From: Microcoleaceae cyanobacterium UBA9251
Lineage (GTDB): Bacteria; Cyanobacteriota; Cyanobacteriia; Cyanobacteriales; Microcoleaceae
Length of the DNA stretch: 5,781 bases
Direction of reading: 5' to 3'
Assembly (NCBI GenBank): GCA_003542015.1
Contig: DPLL01000097.1
Span: 1-5,781, forward strand
Below are positions 1 to 5,724 of the stretch, one piece after another (within the stretch, counting starts at the first letter, position 1; the number at the start of each line of letters is the position of its first letter). The notes beneath the pieces are model-generated. The model saw only the letters and a program-made list of their open reading frames with translations. It searched no databases and was not told the origin of the DNA. A program made the translations under genes and the position numbers.

Positions 1-25
1 TCAGGGTATTTCTTATAAAACCGAT

Positions 26-544
26 TTACTTGTTCTCAGCAGTCTTTTCCGGCCACAGATAAATAGCCCCAGAAATCAAAGTTAAAGCAACAGAAACCCA
101 AAAAGCAATTAGTGCAGGAATATTCCACGCATCAGAAAGAGGAGCAATTAAAAGTGCGATCGCCACAATCTGACTTACCGTCTTCAACTTCCCCCAAATA
201 TTAGCACCAGAAATTTTAGTTTTATTAACACGCCACCCCGCAATTGTCAACTCCCTGCCCAAAATCATAAACACAGCCCAAGCCGGGACTTTTCCCAACT
301 CAATCAACACTAAAAGCGGGGCTAAAACTAACAATTTATCCACCAAAGGATCGAGAAACTTCCCCAAATCCGTAATTTGATTGAGCTTCCTAGCCAAATA
401 GCCATCCAGCCAATCAGTAGCCGCAGCCACCACAAAAATAGCCACACAAATCCAGCGACTTTGCACGCTTGGATCGTACAAACCATAGAGCAGAAAAGGC
501 ACTCCCAGCAAGCGAGAAAAAGTAATCAAATTAGGCAAATTCAT
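26..544 (-). CDS. pgsA: CDP-diacylglycerol--glycerol-3-phosphate 3-phosphatidyltransferase
   Basis: Makes phosphatidylglycerophosphate from CDP-diacylglycerol and glycerol-3-phosphate, the committed step to phosphatidylglycerol. This is the only phospholipid class of cyanobacterial thylakoids and is needed for photosystem function (family knowledge). The complete CDP-alcohol phosphotransferase signature is visible: D44 and D47-G48, A51-R52, G61, D65, D69, fitting DxxDGxxAR(x8)GxxxDxxxD, so all metal and substrate ligands are present. The 172 aa length matches the bacterial family (E. coli about 182). Hydrophobic segments lie near residues 5-22, 31-43, 70-98, 123-137 and 143-164, so it is an integral membrane protein. 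The ATG start gives the typical N-terminus MNLPNLITFSR; no Shine-Dalgarno is seen before it, which is common in cyanobacteria. It follows the Hsp70-like gene in the same direction after 141 bp of tandem repeats, so cotranscription is possible but unproven. Confidence 0.95.
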   Translation of the reverse strand: MNLPNLITFSRLLGVPFLLYGLYDPSVQSRWICVAIFVVAAATDWLDGYLARKLNQITDLGKFLDPLVDKLLVLAPLLVLIELGKVPAWAVFMILGRELTIAGWRVNKTKISGANIWGKLKTVSQIVAIALLIAPLSDAWNIPALIAFWVSVALTLISGAIYLWPEKTAENK

Positions 545-575
545 AAATTAGAAGGAAGTTCGGCAACGGATTCTG

Positions 576-620
576 TAACGGATTTAACGGATGTAACGGA
601 TGTAACGGATGTAACGGAGG
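576..620. repeat. 9-bp tandem repeat array, unit TAACGGATG
   Basis: Five direct units stand in register: TAACGGATT, three TAACGGATG, then TAACGGAGG. A degenerate unit (CAACGGATT, 564-572) is separated by 3 bp. The array lies in the pgsA leader, 32 bp upstream of its ATG. On the minus-strand transcript it reads CATCCGTTA repeated. It resembles the short tandemly repeated repetitive sequences known from filamentous cyanobacteria. Unit number probably varies by slippage. Confidence 0.9.
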
Positions 621-623
621 TCA

Positions 624-679
624 GGAAGAAGGAAAAAGGAAAAAGGAAAAAGGAAAAAGGAAGAAGGAAGAGGGAAGAA
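624..679. repeat. 7-bp homopurine tandem array, unit GGAAAAA/GGAAGAA
   Basis: Eight consecutive 7-bp units: GGAAGAA, four GGAAAAA, GGAAGAA, GGAAGAG, GGAAGAA. The plus strand is purely purine from 623 to 682, so the minus-strand transcript carries a polypyrimidine tract. The array begins about 3 bp after the end of the 9-bp array and ends 6 bp short of the stop codon of the Hsp70-like gene. Homopurine mirror-like tracts can form triplex (H-DNA) structures; whether this one does is inference. Confidence 0.9.
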
Positions 680-685
680 GAGCCT

Positions 686-2773
686 TTAAATATCGCTGCG
701 AACATCCCAAGCAATCGTCAGCGGTTCCAACAACTCTTTGACATAATACTGCTGGCTGCTAGAGGCGAGTTTGCTTAAATATTCGCGGACAATAGAAGCG
801 TGTTCGACATTCAATCGAAAACCTCGATCGACACTCTTTGAAAACATACTAAAGAAAAGCGGCGCAGCGGAAATTGCCTCCCAATAGGGATTTTGCCTCG
901 ACTCCTCCGTCAGCAGCATTAAATCTTCCTCAGTCGGTAAAAGTCCAGCCGGCAATCTCCCCTCCAAAATCCCCAGCAGCCGAGCCTCGCAGGTGCGGGT
1001 ATTAACGCCCTGACGCTCCAATAACTGCACAATTTCCTCAAAGCTCAAAGTTTCCTCTCCGAGAACCTGCATTAATTCCCACAGCAGGAAAAAGTCGCTG
1101 TACTGCTGTCGCGGCACATCTAAAATTTGAGGATAGAGAGCCAAACTCGCCAAACCACAAGCAACTCGACAGAATTTTAAATTAAAATCAGTGCTGTTCA
1201 ATCCAGCATTCGGCACAGGAGAAACCTCTCCTGCTGCATCCAATTCTTGGTCTTGAATCACTCGCGCATTGGGAAGTTTCTGTCGCAACCAGCGGGCCAA
1301 GGAGGGCCAAGAACCCATTCCCCCCGTACAAATAACCTGATTTATCCCCACCGGCGACATTCCCACACGGCTTAGCAATGCATTCAATTCGCGGTTCAAC
1401 TGCTGCACAAAAGGCACCAAAACTTGATTCTCCAAATCCCGTCGCTTCACTTCCAGGCGCTGCTGACCAATTTCCAAAACAAAGCTTTCTTGATGTTGCA
1501 AAATCACTTTCAAATGTCTCGCTGCTTCCAACAATTGCAGACCAAAATCCGAACTCTGCAACCGTTGCTGTAATTGATAGCGACTTGGTAAATCTGGATG
1601 TCCCGGACGCGGCAATTCGATCGACATTCCAAAAGTTTCACTCTTTGATAACATACTCGCCAGCAACTGACAGATGATATCCTGATCGAAAGCATTGCCT
1701 GCATAAGCAAAACTTTGGCAAGTAAAATCAGCATAGGTTAAATCTTGCATATTTTCCGGCAAATCAACTAATGCTAATTCCACTGTCGCAGCACCCGCAT
1801 TCAGAATTAGAGTGCCCCCGATCAAAGATTGTTCGTCAAGCACCACCGTACTGGTTGGTGAGCGGAGTCGAACCACGCGATCGTCCGCGATCGATTCGCC
1901 CGATCGCCCCGGTGTTAAATTAAGATTTGTCACAGAAGTCACAGCCGAAAGCAAAGTGGCGATCGCATCTTCCACCACAAAAATTTGCGAACTATCCCCC
2001 ACCAAACCCGCACCCAAAACCGCCTCGCGCAGATTAAAGCGATAAACATCAGACCAATGGGCGGGAGTCCCCAAAATTACGCCCTGTAAGTCTTTCAGCG
2101 CCGCATCAAAAGAAGACTGATCCTCGAAACCGCAAGCTCTACAGATTAAATTAGGAACTAGCAACCCTTCCTGATTCCCTGTGGTTGCAGAATCCGCGTC
2201 AGTTGGCGGGTGAATACTGCTTTTCACAGAACCAGCCAAAGTAGCCAGCAGCGCCCGCAAACCTTGCAGTGGCCAGGCGATCGACACAGCCCGATCCTGG
2301 GACAATTGAAACACCGGCTCGTACATCCCATCCGCCTCAGAGCGATCGGGAATCCCAACCTTTAACAGCAACTTAAAATTTTGCAGTAAAAACTGCCCAG
2401 CAGTTGTTGCTGCTTGTCGGGAGTCACTGGAATTAGCTGATTCTTCCAGAACCGCCACCGACGGAATCCGAAAACGCTTAGTGAGCGTAGTCGAACCACG
2501 GTAGGCACCTGCGTAGTCGAACACTTCGACTACGCTCAGTGCGACGCCACAGGCCTCAGAATCTCCATCCTGCGGTGCTTCTGAGACCCGTCTTGCCTCC
2601 CAATAAATCGGATACACCTGGCTGGTTGTGCGATCGAGCAAAGCCGCTGAAAGCCCTGTTGAACCGAAATCTATGCCCAAATACCAGTTAGATCTCCTTA
2701 GTTCCTGGGGGTGAGTTGGAGAGAATAAAGAGGGCGATCGGCCTTCGTCATTCCTCAGAGTTTTCCCCATCAA
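686..2773 (-). CDS. Hsp70-like (actin-fold) ATPase-domain protein without classical substrate-binding domain
   Basis: A 695-aa protein of the Hsp70/actin superfamily. The nucleotide-binding domain spans about residues 31-545. Phosphate-1 is L32-GIDFGSTG. Connect-1 is FVVEDAIATLL (265-275), with E268 at the place of DnaK E171. Phosphate-2 is LNAGAAT (324-330). YAGNAFDQDI (357-366) matches the DnaK GGEDFD region. EAARHLKVIL (416-425) and CTGGMGSWPSLARWL (482-496, adenosine motif) follow. Residues 546-695 are helical-looking and show no Hsp70 beta-sandwich, so this is not DnaK. Phosphate-2 is degenerate: N325 replaces the usual Asp. Residues 76-100 and 288-311 come from repetitive DNA. The start is uncertain: TTG 2773 is followed by ATG 2770, neither has a ribosome binding site, and the frame stays open upstream to 2878. 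It may be expressed as a fusion with the upstream gene, or from an internal TTG at 2680. The client or function is unknown; it presumably works with the upstream coiled-coil protein. Confidence 0.85.
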   Translation of the reverse strand: MMGKTLRNDEGRSPSLFSPTHPQELRRSNWYLGIDFGSTGLSAALLDRTTSQVYPIYWEARRVSEAPQDGDSEACGVALSVVEVFDYAGAYRGSTTLTKRFRIPSVAVLEESANSSDSRQAATTAGQFLLQNFKLLLKVGIPDRSEADGMYEPVFQLSQDRAVSIAWPLQGLRALLATLAGSVKSSIHPPTDADSATTGNQEGLLVPNLICRACGFEDQSSFDAALKDLQGVILGTPAHWSDVYRFNLREAVLGAGLVGDSSQIFVVEDAIATLLSAVTSVTNLNLTPGRSGESIADDRVVRLRSPTSTVVLDEQSLIGGTLILNAGAATVELALVDLPENMQDLTYADFTCQSFAYAGNAFDQDIICQLLASMLSKSETFGMSIELPRPGHPDLPSRYQLQQRLQSSDFGLQLLEAARHLKVILQHQESFVLEIGQQRLEVKRRDLENQVLVPFVQQLNRELNALLSRVGMSPVGINQVICTGGMGSWPSLARWLRQKLPNARVIQDQELDAAGEVSPVPNAGLNSTDFNLKFCRVACGLASLALYPQILDVPRQQYSDFFLLWELMQVLGEETLSFEEIVQLLERQGVNTRTCEARLLGILEGRLPAGLLPTEEDLMLLTEESRQNPYWEAISAAPLFFSMFSKSVDRGFRLNVEHASIVREYLSKLASSSQQYYVKELLEPLTIAWDVRSDI
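1852..1873. repeat. Interspersed 22-bp repeat, copy 1 (inside Hsp70-like gene)
   Basis: The 22 bp containing GGTGAGCGGAGTCGAAC are identical to 4380-4401 in the upstream gene. Read on the minus strand it encodes VRLRSPT (residues 301-307). Three one-off HIP1 octamers follow within 34 bp (1877-1884, 1887-1894, 1900-1907). Confidence 0.8.
2474..2548. repeat. Palindromic interspersed repeat inserted in frame in the Hsp70-like gene
   Basis: A perfect 11-bp inverted repeat (2511-2521 and 2525-2535, GCGTAGTCGAA / TTCGACTACGC) has a 3-base loop. A second, longer arm at 2480-2495 matches the complement of 2525-2540 at 15 of 16 positions, so two alternative hairpins are possible. The segment is read through as residues 76-100, including VALSVVEVFDYAG, and lies just before FRIPSVAVL, the expected early NBD strand. 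The 75-bp limits are my estimate, set by where protein similarity to Hsp70 seems to break. A 13-bp piece (2521-2533) recurs inverted at 4308-4320. Confidence 0.75.
2694..2699 (-). promoter_or_regulatory. Internal Shine-Dalgarno-like AAGGAG before a possible TTG start
   Basis: The minus strand reads AAGGAG here, the best ribosome-binding sequence I found near this gene. The next in-frame start candidate is TTG at 2680-2678 (residue 32, just before GIDFGSTG), after a 13-nt spacer, which is longer than usual. Use of this start would give a 664-aa Hsp70-like protein beginning at the first beta strand. The site could also be chance. Confidence 0.3.
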
Positions 2774-2865
2774 TAAAACCGCTGCGACAACATCGGCATC
2801 TGGTTGCGGAGGAATTGCTAACTCGTTTTTCCCCTGAATAACTTCTGCTTTAGTTTCTGTCGAAA

Positions 2866-5394
2866 TTAGGTTTTTTTTTTAATTTCCCCAGAATTTGACT
2901 GCGGTGCGTTTCTTTCCTCTGCGGTTTCTGACTCTTGATTTGGAGAATTCATGGGAGGGTTCTCTGTCTGAGTCAAACTCACCAAAATCTCGTCTAGGCT
3001 GAGGCTTGATGCATCGCCCGATGAAAACAACTCTGCATCTAGTTCCTCTTCCCAACTCAAAGTTTCATCCTCATCTGATGAGGCTTCTAAAACATGAGCA
3101 AACAAATCATCCAGGGTGGCGAGTTCTTCCGCATCCGGCTCGTTATGTCGATCGAAAGGGGGGTTTTCTGCATTCCTGTCTGGGGAATCGGTCAACTGTT
3201 GCGAGTTTAGGGCGGATGTGGGTGGCGATCGCCTCTCGATCGGATTTTCCACTCCCTCCATACTGTAGAGGTCTGCCTCCAACTGTTGCAGAGTATTGTT
3301 GTCCAAATTTAGAGTTCGATCGAGGCTATCCTCTGAGGGAGCAGAAGGCAGTAAATCTTCGTCCGGCGAAGCTTGGATGTAAGCATCATCTAGTCGCTGC
3401 GCCACCGCCCCTAACTCGCCTGCTTGAACATCCCCAACACTGGCCACTCCGGGCGCAGCAGCAGGGAGCTTCGAGGTAGTTTCTGGCGTCGTTCTGAAAG
3501 CGGGCGGTGGGGGCGGTGGGGGCAAAGGTCTGGTTTTATGGGCCGCAGCACTGTCTAGTTCAGCCTGGTTTTTGGGCGCTATTTCTTGATTTTTTGGCTC
3601 TTCGAGGTCGAGTTGTGGCTCCGATGTTGAGGCTAATGGTGCTGACAACTGAGGTAATCCTGCAACTTCTGGAGCAAATAAATCTTCTGTATCTAAAGTT
3701 ATATCCTCTACGTAATGAGCTGCTACGAAGTCTGAATTTTCACGAAGAAGAAATTTTTCTACGGACTCGTCTTCATCTAGCTGATTTGCCAACAAATCGA
3801 CCGCAGCAATTAAGGGTTCAGAAGTGTCATATTCTGGAGGAGTTTGAGATTGCACCAATTCTATGTCGGCAGCAATTAAGGGTTCAGAAGTGTCATATTC
3901 TGGCGAAGTTTGAGATTCCACCAATTTTAGGTCGGCAGCATTTTCGGTATTTTCGATCGAGAAGTCTTCGAGTTCTAGTTCAGCGACCTCCTCTCCCGTG
4001 AACAAACTCGCGTATAAATCCTCAACATCTTCACTGGTTTGGGCCAACTGAACTTCCGACTCAGCCCCAGAGAACCCAGTTGTGGCTCGTGAGCCCAAAG
4101 ACTCATCACCGAACAAATTTTCTTCCAAATCCAGCAGCGATATGGGCAATTGATTCCGGTCGCGATCGCGCCTCAACTGTCCGAATTGCGGAGACATTTC
4201 TGTACCCGCGTAGGGGAGTCTTTCTTGTTCTCCAAATTGACTCCTGGGGAGATTTTCACTTTCCACCAGCGCATTTGGAATTGGAGTCTCTGCGGCGGTA
4301 ACAGAGGGTAGTCGAAGTGTTGACTCAGACTCGGCCGGATTTGGCGGCTGCGGACTGGCTGGGGTGCGATCGACTGCGGTGGTTGGTGAGCGGAGTCGAA
4401 CTATTGAGGTTTCACTCTTTGCAGTGGACAGGTCCAAAGGCTGCTGCAAGTACGAAGAAGCTTCTCGCCCCAACTGTGCAGCCAAGTGGTTGACCAAAGC
4501 CGTGAACATCACCTCGCTCTGCTGGCCCAAGCCGTGCATTTTTTCGAGTCCCTGGCTCAAGGATTCTTGATAACTTTGCAGATTTGCTTCCAAGGTCTCG
4601 AACACAATATTCATCGTCGAATCCAGCTTCGTCATCAGGCGATCGACATCAGCTTCGAACAGTTGCAACTTCCTGTCAATCTCCTCAGTCCCCGTCATCT
4701 CCCCCGGTTCTCCCTTGGTTTCTTGGCTCGGCTCAAGTCGGGACGAGTCCGATCCCCGATCCCGATCTGTCGCCTGAGCGCCCGATAACCACTGATTTTC
4801 CACACTTGGGCGGAATACACCGCGAGCGAGAGTTTCTTGCAAGCTGATCGTTAACGCCTGCAAAAATTCCGCAATGATTTGCTGTTGGTTTGCTTGTTGC
4901 TGAGCTAAGGATTGTTGCTGCTGCCGTTTTGCTTCCAACTGTTGAATTTCTTGAACTAGAGCTTCCTGCTCCTGCATTAGAGCTTGTATATCTTCCTGGA
5001 GAGGCTGCATCAGCTCCGATCGCAGGTGGCTGATTTCTCCGGTTACAGCCAGCAAGATTTGGTCTACCGCTTGCTGACCAGTAGCCACTGTCGATTCCAT
5101 TCCTCCCGCTACTTCCGGGCGGAATTTTTGGCTGCTTGAAAGTTCTTTGTCGGCTACTAGCTTTGAGTCTGGCGAAACCAGATAGGTGCGAACACGCTCT
5201 AAAAGCTGACGCTGATGGACAGTATCCATCGAACCCGTCCAAGGAAACCGGGGTACGGGCTTGCTGAGTACCTCGTCAATCTCAGCAATCAGTGCTTGAA
5301 TTTTGTACTTATTCTGAGAATTCAAGGGCGGAACCTGCTGTCTAGAACCTATCCATAACTGTCTGCTATACAAAACTTGGCTAAACTTATTCAA
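2866..5394 (-). CDS. Acidic coiled-coil protein with disordered multivalent linker, unknown function
   Basis: I do not recognise this 842-aa protein. Residues 31-75 look folded and helical, with VPRFPW at 47-52 and QLLERVRTYLVS at 63-74. Residues 108-190 form a probable coiled coil, very Gln-rich at 141-173, and a second helical or coiled region spans about 236-315. From 325 to 842 it is acidic, Pro/Ser/Thr-rich and probably disordered. That part contains a 22-residue tandem repeat (488-531), seven consecutive prolines (625-631) and a recurring motif like LEENLF (423-428), LDTEDLF (567-573), LEADLY (705-710), LDDLF (761-765) and LDAELF (785-790). No signal peptide or membrane segment is seen. 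The start is TTG at 5394, two codons after an in-frame TGA; M56 is the first ATG. The 3' end is A10 then ACC-TAA, where a -1 slip would continue into the Hsp70-like frame. It is probably a partner or the N-terminal half of that protein. Confidence 0.75.
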   Translation of the reverse strand: MNKFSQVLYSRQLWIGSRQQVPPLNSQNKYKIQALIAEIDEVLSKPVPRFPWTGSMDTVHQRQLLERVRTYLVSPDSKLVADKELSSSQKFRPEVAGGMESTVATGQQAVDQILLAVTGEISHLRSELMQPLQEDIQALMQEQEALVQEIQQLEAKRQQQQSLAQQQANQQQIIAEFLQALTISLQETLARGVFRPSVENQWLSGAQATDRDRGSDSSRLEPSQETKGEPGEMTGTEEIDRKLQLFEADVDRLMTKLDSTMNIVFETLEANLQSYQESLSQGLEKMHGLGQQSEVMFTALVNHLAAQLGREASSYLQQPLDLSTAKSETSIVRLRSPTTAVDRTPASPQPPNPAESESTLRLPSVTAAETPIPNALVESENLPRSQFGEQERLPYAGTEMSPQFGQLRRDRDRNQLPISLLDLEENLFGDESLGSRATTGFSGAESEVQLAQTSEDVEDLYASLFTGEEVAELELEDFSIENTENAADLKLVESQTSPEYDTSEPLIAADIELVQSQTPPEYDTSEPLIAAVDLLANQLDEDESVEKFLLRENSDFVAAHYVEDITLDTEDLFAPEVAGLPQLSAPLASTSEPQLDLEEPKNQEIAPKNQAELDSAAAHKTRPLPPPPPPPAFRTTPETTSKLPAAAPGVASVGDVQAGELGAVAQRLDDAYIQASPDEDLLPSAPSEDSLDRTLNLDNNTLQQLEADLYSMEGVENPIERRSPPTSALNSQQLTDSPDRNAENPPFDRHNEPDAEELATLDDLFAHVLEASSDEDETLSWEEELDAELFSSGDASSLSLDEILVSLTQTENPPMNSPNQESETAEERNAPQSNSGEIKKKT
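2871..2880 (-). other. A10 homopolymer, candidate -1 frameshift or transcriptional slippage site
   Basis: On the sense strand ten A precede CC-TAA, the end of the 842-aa ORF. In its frame the codons are AAA AAA AAA ACC TAA, so the slippery heptamer A AAA AAA occupies 2878-2872. A -1 slip reads AAC CTA ATT and enters the Hsp70-like frame, whose only upstream stop is TAA at 2881-2879, immediately before the run. GGGGA lies 6 nt upstream as a weak Shine-Dalgarno-like stimulator. I see no strong downstream hairpin. One added A in the mRNA would have the same effect. Confidence 0.5.
3802..3933. repeat. 66-bp tandem duplication within the coiled-coil protein gene
   Basis: Units 3802-3867 and 3868-3933 are identical at 60 of 66 positions. 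They encode 22-residue units (residues 488-509 and 510-531) sharing PEYDTSEPLIAA and differing at four residues. A further TCGGCAGCA at 3932-3940 looks like the edge of the duplication. The repeat is in frame and in the disordered acidic region. Confidence 0.9.
4380..4401. repeat. Interspersed 22-bp repeat, copy 2 (inside coiled-coil protein gene)
   Basis: Identical to 1852-1873 over 22 bp and read in the same frame, giving VRLRSPT at residues 332-338. A one-off HIP1 octamer (GCGATCGA, 4366-4373) lies beside it. A related fragment, GTAGTCGAAGTGT, lies at 4308-4320. Confidence 0.8.
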
Positions 5395-5397
5395 GCT

Positions 5398-5529
5398 TCA
5401 CCATTCAACTAGAAGTTGTTTCTTTCTTGGTCTGCTTCCTGTTTCATCCAAGGGAGTCGGCTCATTCTTGTCCACAGGCGTTAATTCGGGTGTAGCCCAC
5501 CCTAATTTAATTAATCTTAGTTGAAGCTT
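5398..5529 (-). other. Open coding-like stretch in frame upstream of the coiled-coil gene, ended by one TGA
   Basis: The frame of the 842-aa ORF continues upstream as an open stretch from 5529 (after TAA at 5532-5530), interrupted only by TGA at 5400-5398. The TGA is followed by one codon and then the TTG start. The stretch would read ...PTPLDETGSRPRKKQLLVEW-stop. The only start candidates inside are GTG 5475 and a TTG, without a clear ribosome binding site. It may be chance, a tiny leader ORF, or a former N-terminus cut by a stop. Confidence 0.3.
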
Positions 5530-5544
5530 TTAGCCATTGTTCAA
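5514..5544 (-). promoter_or_regulatory. Weak candidate sigma-70-type promoter for the minus-strand gene cluster
   Basis: The minus strand shows TTGAAC (5544-5539) and TAAGAT (5519-5514), resembling -35 and -10 boxes but with a long 19-bp spacer. The -10 element lies about 120 bp upstream of the TTG start at 5394, within AT-rich DNA. It overlaps the beginning of the plus-strand ORF. This is a pattern match only. Confidence 0.2.
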
Positions 5545-5724
5545 CCTGTATTTTCTACCTATTTAACGAATCGTGGTCTCCCGTTCGACCTTTTTACAGG
5601 CTGGTCTGTTTTGAATCGACGCTCGGTTTACAAACCAGATATTTTGCCTCATCGTTTCGGCATGAGCGTCAAATTAGCAGAAAATTACAACGCTGTCAAT
5701 ATCATCACGCCGGAAGAACTATGA
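5521..5724 (+). CDS. Unrecognised 67-aa ORF, possible small gene or C-terminal remnant
   Basis: This is the only plausible plus-strand coding stretch in the window, divergent from the three-gene cluster. It starts at TTG, directly after an in-frame TAG (5518-5520), has no ribosome binding site, and the first ATG is residue 48. Codon use looks ordinary and the end (KLAENYNAVNIITPEEL) looks like a real protein C-terminus. I therefore suspect the 3' end of a decayed or truncated gene, though a short intact gene is possible. I see no recognisable domain. The rest of the flank (5725-5781) holds only a weak interrupted inverted repeat. Confidence 0.35.
   Translation: MKLLAIVQPVFSTYLTNRGLPFDLFTGWSVLNRRSVYKPDILPHRFGMSVKLAENYNAVNIITPEEL

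Noticed and set aside
156..163. HIP1 octamer GCGATCGC (also 1959, 3225, 4162) as an operator or special site
   Set aside because: HIP1 is very abundant throughout many cyanobacterial genomes; useful for lineage, not as a local regulatory signal.
377..778. Plus-strand 133-codon ORF containing VTD and KKEKGKR repeats
   Set aside because: It runs antisense to pgsA and through the two tandem arrays; the repetitive residues are just translated 9- and 7-bp units.
686..2773. Calling the 695-aa protein DnaK
   Set aside because: It lacks the substrate-binding beta-sandwich and lid, and its phosphate-2 motif is degenerate.
3006..4001. Two long plus-strand ORFs (3006-3479 and 3507-4001)
   Set aside because: They are antisense shadows of the coiled-coil gene; the apparent repeat in the second is the 66-bp duplication read backwards.
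4733..5242. Minus-strand 169-codon ORF overlapping the coiled-coil gene
   Set aside because: It lies in another frame of the same strand inside a clearly structured protein, with serine- and arginine-rich shadow composition.
5409..5465. Minus-strand 18-codon leader ORF beginning MSRLPW
   Set aside because: No ribosome binding site and a length expected by chance; the alternative frame over the same bases is at least as coding-like.
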